5,209 bases of DNA from Crocinitomicaceae bacterium. GTDB lineage: Bacteria; Bacteroidota; Bacteroidia; Flavobacteriales_D; Sanyastnellaceae. The DNA lies in NCBI GenBank assembly GCA_020848015.1, contig JADLBA010000001.1, positions 1 to 5,209 of the forward strand, written 5' to 3'. Shown piece by piece: positions 1 to 5,209 of the stretch. Each line of letters begins with the position of its first letter. The stretch's first letter is position 1. A program made the position numbers and the translations under genes. The notes beneath the pieces were generated by a model. The model worked only from the letters and a program-made list of their open reading frames with translations. It ran no database searches and had not been told where the DNA came from.

Positions 1-18
1 ATATTATGAGCACCTCGT

Positions 19-627
19 TCATCCATGTATCGTTTCTCTCTTCCCATATTTTGCCATTAGTGATGCTTCGTAATCCAGGAATTCTTTCCACGTGCCATCC
101 ACGTCAGTTTTCCCGCCATACTTCCTTGCGAAACCGATAAAAGTGGTGTAATGTCCGGCTTCACTTTCCATTAAATTCCTGTAAAATGAACGCAGGCTCT
201 CATCTGAAATATTTTCTGATAACAGGCGGAATCGCTCGCAACTCCTCGCTTCTATCATAGCGGAAAAGAGCATCCGGTTGACGAATTGTTCTTCTTTGCT
301 CCCGCCGCCTTTTAGTATATAAGAGGCGAGGTCATTCACGTATTCATCCCTTCGTTCTTTACCAAGAGAAAGCCCCCGTTTTTTTATTTCCTCATGCACC
401 ATACCAAAATGTTCCAGCTCTTCACGGCTGATGCGCACCATTTCATCTACCACATCAGGATAGTGGGGGAAATGAACAATAATTGAAATAGCATTGCTCG
501 CGGCCTTTTGCTCACAGTAGGCATGGTCAGTCAGTACTTCATTGATGTCTTTCCCTGCTATGTTAGCCCATCGCGGATCAGTCGGTAGCCTAAGACCCAG
601 CATTACTTTTTTTTCGTCAGATTCCAT
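19..627 (-). CDS. miaE: MiaE-like tRNA hydroxylase (tRNA-(ms2io6A)-hydroxylase family, diiron)
   Basis: A 202-residue protein recognised as the MiaE family, a ferritin-like four-helix diiron monooxygenase. Characterised members use O2 to hydroxylate the isopentenyl side chain of 2-methylthio-N6-isopentenyladenosine at tRNA position 37, in the cytoplasm. The full set of expected iron ligands is visible in order: E39 (in CEQKAAS), E70 and H73 (in EELEHF), E126 (in IEARSCERF), and E156 and H159 (in ESEAGHY). This is two ExxH pairs plus two single glutamates. The conserved N-terminal LPTDPRW segment is also present. The length fits the shorter members of the family. The start is well fixed: an in-frame TAA lies two codons upstream of the ATG, with only ATC between. 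No Shine-Dalgarno sequence is seen, which is normal for this phylum. A strong terminator upstream (777-802) suggests transcription independent of the T9SS gene. The family call is confident; the exact substrate is inferred from the family. Confidence 0.93.
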   Translation of the reverse strand: MESDEKKVMLGLRLPTDPRWANIAGKDINEVLTDHAYCEQKAASNAISIIVHFPHYPDVVDEMVRISREELEHFGMVHEEIKKRGLSLGKERRDEYVNDLASYILKGGGSKEEQFVNRMLFSAMIEARSCERFRLLSENISDESLRSFYRNLMESEAGHYTTFIGFARKYGGKTDVDGTWKEFLDYEASLMAKYGKRETIHG

Positions 628-776
628 GATTTAAATGTCGAGTTTTTTGCGCAATTACGGGGTTAAAATTATTCTAAATGAAGTCTTACAGTTTTTTTTG
701 CTCTGTTTCATTGGTGTTTTTTCAAATCATTTTTTCTCGATGAAAATTGAATCCCGTCTTGAAAAGACCGGAAAAC

Positions 777-802
777 AAAAAGGTTCCTTTTGGAACCTTT
801 TT
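777..802 (-). terminator. Rho-independent terminator of the T9SS gene
   Basis: A perfect 11-bp inverted repeat, AAAAAGGTTCC at 777-787 and GGAACCTTTTT at 792-802, with a 4-base loop. On the minus strand the GGTTCC/GGAACC core is followed by T5, a G and T4, the classic intrinsic terminator form. It lies 33 bp past the stop codon of the minus-strand gene ending at 835 and before miaE, so it separates the two same-strand genes. The A/T flanks are symmetric, so it could also work on the plus strand, but no convincing plus-strand gene reads into it. Confidence 0.87.
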
Positions 803-834
803 GAATCATCCCGGAATATTCCCGGAAAATTTTC

Positions 835-1503
835 TTAATGAACGATGTTGACACGCTCACGGATTACAGTAGAGCCATTAGTAACCTCGACGTTGTAGAT
901 ACCGGTTGCGAATGAAGACGTATTCATGGTGAAGAGCCTGTTGTTGATCTCCATGATTTTCTCAACGCTCACGAGGGCACCGTTCATGTCGTAGATACGC
1001 ACAACAGCACTTCCGGCCACTCCGCCATTGAACTGGAGATTGATCTGTTCGTTAGCAGGGTTAGGGTAAACAACTACCGCTTTTTCGCGGTTCAGGATGT
1101 CTTCGACACCTGTTGGAATACCATCTACGGTCATTGTGAAAGAGTCAAAAATGATATTTGATCCACCGTTGGCTTCTCCCCGTAGCAGTAAGGCATGTAC
1201 ACTACCATCGGTATAGGCGGAGATGTCTTTCGTGATGGCCGTATAGTTAGCCCCGAGAGAAGCAGAGTCACTGGCGAAAACCTGGTATATTTCGTTGCCA
1301 TCAATAGAGATACTCACGTAGTCATCAGCAGGAGCGGTGCCCCTAACGGCCACTTTTACAAAGAAAGATATCTCGGCTGTATTTCCGTTCGCGATAGTAA
1401 TAGGCTGCCCCATTGTGCCTTCTTCGTATTCGCTAACACCCCCAAACCAGGCGAACCACATGATCCGGCCTGTGGCAGGCATCTGCCGCCGCATGTACCA
1501 CAA
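835..1503 (-). CDS. C-terminal part of the T9SS protein: core and type A sorting domain (second frame)
   Basis: This frame gives 222 residues from a TTG at 1503 (first ATG at 1494), but neither is likely to be a real start: the first seven residues are out-of-frame read-through of the upstream part. Genuine sequence begins about MPATGRIMWFAWFGG (residues 8-22). Residues 23-128 are a beta-rich module ending IIFDSFTMTVDG. Residues 133-142 are a linker. Residues 143-222 are the T9SS type A sorting domain, with VYPNPA at 145-150, the strand VVRIYDMNGALV, and the terminal GIYNVEVTNG...RERVNIVH that the secretion machinery recognises. Without the signal peptide of the other frame it would not be exported. 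Confidence 0.75.
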   Translation of the reverse strand: MWYMRRQMPATGRIMWFAWFGGVSEYEEGTMGQPITIANGNTAEISFFVKVAVRGTAPADDYVSISIDGNEIYQVFASDSASLGANYTAITKDISAYTDGSVHALLLRGEANGGSNIIFDSFTMTVDGIPTGVEDILNREKAVVVYPNPANEQINLQFNGGVAGSAVVRIYDMNGALVSVEKIMEINNRLFTMNTSSFATGIYNVEVTNGSTVIRERVNIVH

Positions 1504-1661
1504 CTTGCTTCATCACACATCAGTGTGATGAAGTGAGTACTCGACTCAATCCATCCATTGCCTGTGGCAGGTCCCATTTCAAAACCTCCATTCTGAATCT
1601 GTGCAAAAGAAACACCGGAGATAAATAAAGCAATAAAAACAAGAAAAGTAAATTTTTTCAT
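1356..1661 (-). CDS. N-terminal part of the T9SS protein: signal peptide and start of core (first frame)
   Basis: If translated without a shift this gives 101 residues. Residues 1-20 (MKKFTFLVFIALFISGVSFA) are a textbook Sec signal peptide with a KK n-region, a hydrophobic core and probable cleavage before QIQNGGFE. Native-looking sequence continues to about residue 59 and includes a cysteine cluster (C49, C54, C57). After that the frame reads low-quality out-of-frame sequence (RCLPQAGSCGSPG onward) until the stop at 1356-1358. An ATG at 1724 would add 21 residues, but it overlaps the predicted promoter and would bury the signal peptide, so I chose the ATG at 1661. The final ~42 residues are probably not meaningful. 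Confidence 0.6.
   Translation of the reverse strand: MKKFTFLVFIALFISGVSFAQIQNGGFEMGPATGNGWIESSTHFITLMCDEASCGTCGGRCLPQAGSCGSPGLGVLANTKKAQWGSLLLSRTEIQPRYLSL
1468..1571 (-). repeat. 12-bp direct repeat pair GCCTGTGGCAGG (1468-1479 and 1560-1571)
   Basis: Two identical copies of GCCTGTGGCAGG, 92 bp apart. Both are read as Pro-Ala-Thr-Gly: the right-hand copy in the first frame (MGPATGNGW) and the left-hand copy in the second frame (MPATGRIMW). They bracket the frameshift window and the 1508-1533 hairpin. Deleting one repeat unit and the interval removes 92 bp and would join the two frames in register. The copies may simply reflect similar protein sequence. Confidence 0.75.
1503..1538 (-). other. 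Strong intragenic stem-loop in the T9SS gene
   Basis: A perfect 11-bp inverted repeat, CTTCATCACAC (1508-1518) and GTGTGATGAAG (1523-1533), with a 4-base loop. Beyond a 2x2 mismatch, three more pairs form (1503-1505 with 1536-1538). It lies inside coding sequence for residues THFITLMCDEAS, starting about 125 nt after the start codon, and ends roughly 12-20 nt before the frameshift window in the direction of transcription. No U-tract follows, so it is not a typical terminator. Confidence 0.8.
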
Positions 1662-1696
1662 CGTGTGGTATTTTTGATTGGTATAATTTAGTGGGT

Positions 1697-1725
1697 CAAA
1701 GTTAAACAAATGAGGCGCGAACAAA
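1697..1725 (-). promoter_or_regulatory. Bacteroidota-type promoter for the T9SS gene
   Basis: On the minus strand there is a TTTG (-33 box, 1722-1725), a 17-bp spacer and TAACTTTG (1697-1704), an exact fit to the TAnnTTTG -7 consensus. Transcription would begin near 1690, giving a short leader of about 29 nt before the ATG at 1661. A second exact TAnnTTTG match, TATATTTG at 1722-1729, overlaps the -33 box but has no good TTG at the proper distance upstream. Spacing and position make the first assignment better. Confidence 0.6.
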
Positions 1726-1957
1726 TATAAAATTGCCGGAATCTTGTACTCTATAAGAAAAAAAAATGGTAAATGCAGAGATTCAATCGTTTACCGGCGA
1801 CTTTTTCCTCCCTCATAAAATCAACTCAAGAAGAGAATGTGGGGCAATTTTTCCCTGAATAGTGAGGCGCTGAACTGAAAGACCCTGTCGGAAAGTATTA
1901 GAAAAATATCCTTCCTGAGAATCCCTCAATGACTGCTCAGGCGTATTTTCGTGCAAT

Positions 1958-4093
1958 ATGTCAAAAAGGAAAAAAAATAACAATGCCGATTTCCGGCATG
2001 ACCTCAAAAAAGAAATTCTCGAAGTATTTCAAAAAGCACCCAAAAAGCCACTGAATCATAAGCAGGTTGCTGCTGCATTGCGCATTGAAGACAACGGGCT
2101 GAAAAAATTGATTGTAGAACTACTGACCGTTGAAGCATTAAAAGGATCACTCAAGGATATGGGACGGGGAAAATTTATGCTGGCAGCATCAGCAGTGAAC
2201 ACAGAAACCGCTCAGGGGATCATTGATATCAACCGTTACGGCAAGGGATATGTTGCTGTGGAGGGAGTTGAAAAGGATATTGAAATACCCAAAGGAGCGA
2301 CCGGTTTTGCTCTTTTTGGCGATACTGTGGAAGTACAGTACAACCCGAAAGCACGCAGACCTCAGGGAAAAGTAATTCGTGTAGTTGAAAGAGGTCGCCG
2401 CCAGTATGTAGGTATCATCGAACAAAACAAATCGAACTCGTTTATGCTGCCGAGCGACAGAAAGATTCATGTTGATTTTTTTATTCCGCAGAATGAGTTG
2501 AATGGTGCTAAACACGGTGAGAAAGTAGTGGTGATGCTGACCGGATGGGATCGTCCGGAAAGCAGCCCGTTTGGAAAAGTTGTTCAGGTGCTCGGAAAAC
2601 CAGGAGAGCACCAAACCGAGATACATGCAATCATTGCAGAATACGGCCTCCCGTATGAATTCCCGGAAACAGTGGAGGCATTTGCCGATCGTATAGAGTC
2701 GGGTATCACAGCAGAAGAAATTGCAAAGCGCAGAGATTTCAGGGCGAGCACAACTTTTACCATTGACCCGTTCGATGCGAAAGATTTCGATGATGCACTT
2801 TCCTACCAGAGGCTACCGAACGGAAATACTGAAGTCGGTATCCATATAGCAGATGTCAGTTTTTATCTGCTTCCTGATTCCCTTCTTGAAACCGAAGCTT
2901 TCAACAGAGCAACCAGTGTTTATTTGGTAGATCGCACTATTCCCATGCTGCCGGAAAGGCTCTCCAATTTTTTATGTTCACTGCGACCGAACGAAGAAAA
3001 ACTATGTTTTTCAGCGGTGTTTGAGCTTGACCACAATGCAGAAATTAAAAGTGAATGGTTTGGACGAACAGTTATTTGCAGTGATCGCCGCTATACCTAC
3101 GAGGAAGCACAGACGATTATCGAAACAGGCAAAGGAGAATTTTCTGAGGAGATGCTCGAACTCGATAAGTTGGCAAAAATGCTCAGAGAAAAACGGTACA
3201 AAGATGGAAGCATTGATTTCAACACTGATGAAGTGAAATTTCGCCTCGATGAGAAAGGGCATCCTCTTGGGGTGTATATAAAGCAGATGAAGGACTCGAA
3301 CAAACTGATCGAAGATTTTATGTTGTTGGCAAACCGGAGAGTAGCTCAGTTTATCGGTAAGCCACGCGATGGTCAGCCAAAGACTTTTGTTTACAGGATA
3401 CACGACTCCCCGAATGAGGACAAGTTGATCCAGTTGCGTACTTTTCTGAAGCACCTCGGGTATAAGTTGCCGAAAGGAAAAGGTGATGACTCAACAGACA
3501 TCATCAAAGAGATGATGCATCAGGTAGAAGGACAGCCGGAGGAAGACATCATCCGGCAGATGGCGATCCGAACGATGGCCAAAGCTGAATACTCTACGCA
3601 GAATATCGGGCATTACGGCCTCGCTTTTGAATATTACACTCACTTTACTTCACCCATCCGGCGTTATCCCGACGTGATGGTTCACCGGTTGCTTCAGCGT
3701 TACTTGGATCATGGAAAAAGCGCCGAAGAAAATGAATATGCTTTCAAATGCAGGCATTCTTCGCTGATGGAGAAAAGAGCTGCTGATGCAGAACGCGCTT
3801 CGATCAAGTTCAAACAGGTGGAGTATATGCTGATGCATAAGGGGCAGGTGTTTGAGGCCGTCATTTCCGGTCTCGCGGGCTGGGGTATTTATGCTGAAGT
3901 GATCGAAAATAAATGTGAGGGGCTTATTGCACTCAATACATTAAAAGATGATATCTATGAATTCGATTCGGTGAAATATATTATTCACGGATTACGTAAG
4001 AGAACAGAGTTCAGGATGGGCGACAAGATTATGATCAAAGTGGCCGGCGGCGATCTCGAACAGCGCAACCTCGATTTTCAGTTGGTACGCTGA
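1958..4093 (+). CDS. rnr: Ribonuclease R
   Basis: A complete 711-residue RNase R of the RNB (RNase II) superfamily, a processive hydrolytic 3'-to-5' exoribonuclease that degrades structured RNA in the cytoplasm. Visible domains in order are: an N-terminal winged-helix-like region (about 14-77), two cold-shock/OB domains (about 83-145 and 150-213), the RNB catalytic domain (about 257-580) and a C-terminal S1 domain (about 627-710). The metal-binding aspartates have the family spacing D-x5-D-x-D-D: D270, D276, D278 and D279 in IDPFDAKDFDDAL. HIADVSFYL (296-304) and YYTHFTSPIRRYPD (559-572) are further signature segments. The protein ends just after S1, so it lacks the long lysine-rich tail of the 813-residue E. 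coli enzyme. The start is the first ATG after an in-frame TGA at 1916-1918. No Shine-Dalgarno sequence or promoter was recognised upstream. It is divergent from the T9SS gene and convergent with the coiled-coil gene. Confidence 0.97.
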   Translation: MSKRKKNNNADFRHDLKKEILEVFQKAPKKPLNHKQVAAALRIEDNGLKKLIVELLTVEALKGSLKDMGRGKFMLAASAVNTETAQGIIDINRYGKGYVAVEGVEKDIEIPKGATGFALFGDTVEVQYNPKARRPQGKVIRVVERGRRQYVGIIEQNKSNSFMLPSDRKIHVDFFIPQNELNGAKHGEKVVVMLTGWDRPESSPFGKVVQVLGKPGEHQTEIHAIIAEYGLPYEFPETVEAFADRIESGITAEEIAKRRDFRASTTFTIDPFDAKDFDDALSYQRLPNGNTEVGIHIADVSFYLLPDSLLETEAFNRATSVYLVDRTIPMLPERLSNFLCSLRPNEEKLCFSAVFELDHNAEIKSEWFGRTVICSDRRYTYEEAQTIIETGKGEFSEEMLELDKLAKMLREKRYKDGSIDFNTDEVKFRLDEKGHPLGVYIKQMKDSNKLIEDFMLLANRRVAQFIGKPRDGQPKTFVYRIHDSPNEDKLIQLRTFLKHLGYKLPKGKGDDSTDIIKEMMHQVEGQPEEDIIRQMAIRTMAKAEYSTQNIGHYGLAFEYYTHFTSPIRRYPDVMVHRLLQRYLDHGKSAEENEYAFKCRHSSLMEKRAADAERASIKFKQVEYMLMHKGQVFEAVISGLAGWGIYAEVIENKCEGLIALNTLKDDIYEFDSVKYIIHGLRKRTEFRMGDKIMIKVAGGDLEQRNLDFQLVR

Positions 4094-4130
4094 CGCGGGT
4101 AATTATTTGAATGGGGTGAAGAGCAAAGAA

Positions 4131-5209
4131 TTACTGACCATAAAGCCCACCCTTGGCGCTCTTTAGTTTCTCAAGATCGTTCTTCGCAGTGCTTACCTGC
4201 GATTCTTCGTCCTTGATATCCCTGTCGTTGCTGTCGAGATCGCGTTTAAGTGAACCCACTTCACTTTTTTTCTTTTCTACTCCCGACTTCAATTCATCAA
4301 TTTTAGACTCGAGTTTTACTTTTTCCTGCTCTGCCTTAAGTATCGCATTTTCTGATTTGGTGACAGCCTCTTTATTTTTTGTCAGCCTGTCCTGAAGTTT
4401 CAGCGCTTTTGCTTCGAGTTTCTCTTTTTCTTTAATTGCCTTTTGAGCAGGTTTGGTATTGAGGTCTCCTGTTTTGTTATACGAATCGAATTCAGCCTGC
4501 TTGGCCTTCAGAAAAGAAAGATTTTCATCCATTTCCTTTTGTGTTTGTGCTGTTTCTTTTTGCTGTTGTTCTATCGTTGATTTTAGGCCACTGACTTTAT
4601 TTCCTGCGTCGGAAATCTTTCCGCCGGCGGTGCGTATCTCGTCTTCCGACCTTTGGATAGATTTATTCTGGTTGTCAATTTCGTTGTTCAGTTTTTCACT
4701 TTTCTTCCGCAGCTTCGCGAGGTCTTTTACCTGGCTCTCGTAGTGTTTTTGCTGGCGCGAAATTTTTTCATCGTAATACTTTATGTAAAACTCGCGAATC
4801 TGCTGCTCAAGAGAACCTTTGATCAGTGAGGCAATTTCCTGTCGCGAAGAAGAGGAAACAAAGCCATCATTTCTCTGAGCGAGAAAATTTAATCTCACAC
4901 CGTTTCCGTCTTTATCCACTTTATAATGAATGGTGATGCTGTCGGTGGACCAAGCTGCAAGCACCATTTTTACAGAAGAAAAATATCCGGAAGATTTTTT
5001 TGCCTCTACGCCATACTTATTTTTGAGCCAGTTTTTCAGATCCTTGGAGTAGGGATTTTCTTCACTGACAATGAATGCGGAAAACGAATTTTGTGAGTTG
5101 CCGCGGAAGTCAACCGGAATTTCTTCTATGACAATCTTTGGTGTGTTCATTAGTGCGGTGGAGATGTCATCCGGCTGAGTGTAGCTTAGTGTGGAGATCA
5201 GCAGAAGAC
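4131..5209 (-). CDS. Exported protein with long coiled coil, family not recognised (5' end outside window)
   Basis: The reading frame ends at TAA 4131-4133 and is still open at the window edge, giving at least 358 residues. The first visible ATG (5150) is probably not the start: the 19 codons before it read LLLISTLSYTQPDDISTAL, which looks like the end of a signal peptide and the mature N-terminus. So the protein is probably periplasmic or envelope-associated (inference). Numbered from that ATG, residues 1-123 form a compact mixed domain (IVIEEIPVDF, WLKNKYGVEA, ITIHYKVDKDGNGVRLNFLA). Residues about 129-333 are K/E/Q-rich with heptad-like hydrophobic spacing, a long coiled coil broken near 223-240 (SYNKTGDLNTKP). 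It ends KGGLYGQ, with no T9SS sorting domain and no transmembrane segment in view. The architecture resembles unnamed Bacteroidota proteins that combine a small N-terminal domain with a coiled-coil tail. No function is assigned. It is convergent with rnr, 37 bp apart. Confidence 0.8.
   Translation of the reverse strand, partial: LLLISTLSYTQPDDISTALMNTPKIVIEEIPVDFRGNSQNSFSAFIVSEENPYSKDLKNWLKNKYGVEAKKSSGYFSSVKMVLAAWSTDSITIHYKVDKDGNGVRLNFLAQRNDGFVSSSSRQEIASLIKGSLEQQIREFYIKYYDEKISRQQKHYESQVKDLAKLRKKSEKLNNEIDNQNKSIQRSEDEIRTAGGKISDAGNKVSGLKSTIEQQQKETAQTQKEMDENLSFLKAKQAEFDSYNKTGDLNTKPAQKAIKEKEKLEAKALKLQDRLTKNKEAVTKSENAILKAEQEKVKLESKIDELKSGVEKKKSEVGSLKRDLDSNDRDIKDEESQVSTAKNDLEKLKSAKGGLYGQ

Larger units (their letters stand above)
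835..1661 (-). pseudogene. Frameshifted gene for a secreted T9SS type A sorting-domain protein
   Basis: One gene read in two frames. The first frame (from ATG 1661-1659) gives a signal peptide and the core start up to CDEASCGTCGG. The second gives MPATGRIMWFAWFGG, the rest of a beta-rich core and a C-terminal sorting domain. Joining them by adding one base near 1482-1491 gives a 275-residue protein. The joined order resembles a repeated extracellular module that I recall as NGGFE...W.ESS...C..A.CGT.GG....TG...WAWFGG, followed by a beta-sandwich that ends in a D-S/D-F-type strand. The product would be exported by Sec, cross the outer membrane by T9SS and be anchored or released after CTD cleavage. 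Ligand or enzymatic role is unknown, and no catalytic motif is seen. Apart from the shift, the second frame is clean for about 650 bp, so the break is either recent or a sequencing/assembly error. In the second case this is an intact gene. Confidence 0.8.

Noticed and set aside
756..768. Small inverted repeat GTCTT-GAA-AAGAC beside the terminator
   Set aside because: Only five base pairs and a 3-base loop, too weak to call as a separate element.
635..838. Plus-strand open frame of 67 codons with a hydrophobic middle (VLQFFLLCFIGVF)
   Set aside because: It lies in AT-rich intergenic DNA, runs through the terminator hairpin and ends in the stop region of the opposing gene. The T-rich DNA explains the Phe/Leu content, and nothing resembles a known protein.
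1195..1536. Plus-strand open frame across the T9SS gene
   Set aside because: Antisense shadow of a gene with clear signal peptide and sorting domain. The translation has no recognisable features.
1766..1858. Small plus-strand frame of 30 codons (MVNAEIQSFTGDFF...) after an A-rich tract, upstream of rnr
   Set aside because: A frame this short is expected by chance. There is no promoter, no amino-acid run typical of a leader peptide and no attenuator structure after it.
1944..1951. TATTTTCG as a -7 box for rnr
   Set aside because: Imperfect match, no TTG at the right distance, and so close to the ATG that it would leave almost no leader.
1958..1958. An upstream alternative start for rnr
   Set aside because: An in-frame TGA at 1916-1918 and no other ATG before 1958 leave this start as the only reasonable one.
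4153..4743. Two plus-strand frames rich in Ser, Phe and Leu that look like membrane proteins
   Set aside because: They are the reverse reading of Lys/Glu-rich coiled-coil codons, which always gives Phe/Ser/Leu-rich shadows.

Overview
The window comes from a member of the Bacteroidota (Bacteroidetes). The evidence is a secreted protein with a type IX secretion (T9SS) type A C-terminal sorting domain containing the VYPNPA motif, a promoter that fits the TTTG-N17-TAnnTTTG consensus of this phylum, A-rich translation starts without a clear Shine-Dalgarno sequence, and an RNase R that lacks the lysine-rich tail known from enterobacteria. The content looks mostly like ordinary chromosomal housekeeping. 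There is no transposase, phage gene, CRISPR array, tRNA or rRNA.

Layout from left to right. (1) 19-627, minus strand: a MiaE-type diiron tRNA hydroxylase. (2) 628-834: a 207-bp spacer holding a perfect 11-bp stem-loop terminator (777-802), placed to end transcription from the next gene before it reaches miaE. (3) 835-1661, minus strand: one secreted T9SS-cargo gene whose reading frame is broken by a single -1-type shift near 1482-1491. The signal peptide and first third of the core are in one frame; the rest of the core and the sorting domain are in another. An unusually strong hairpin (1508-1533) and a pair of 12-bp direct repeats (1468-1479 and 1560-1571) sit around the break. (4) 1662-1957: a divergent intergenic region with a recognisable Bacteroidota promoter for the minus-strand gene. 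I could not recognise a promoter for the plus-strand gene. (5) 1958-4093, plus strand: a complete RNase R of 711 residues. (6) A 37-bp convergent gap with no visible terminator. (7) 4131 to beyond 5209, minus strand: an envelope-type protein of unrecognised family with a small N-terminal domain and a long C-terminal coiled coil. Its true start lies outside the window, because the frame stays open upstream of the first visible Met and reads like the end of a signal peptide.

The genes do not form one pathway. MiaE modifies tRNA and RNase R degrades structured RNA, so both belong to RNA metabolism, but they are on opposite strands and separated by the T9SS gene. I see no convincing undescribed system here. 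The best leads are the frameshifted T9SS gene with its hairpin and repeat arrangement, and the unassigned coiled-coil protein.
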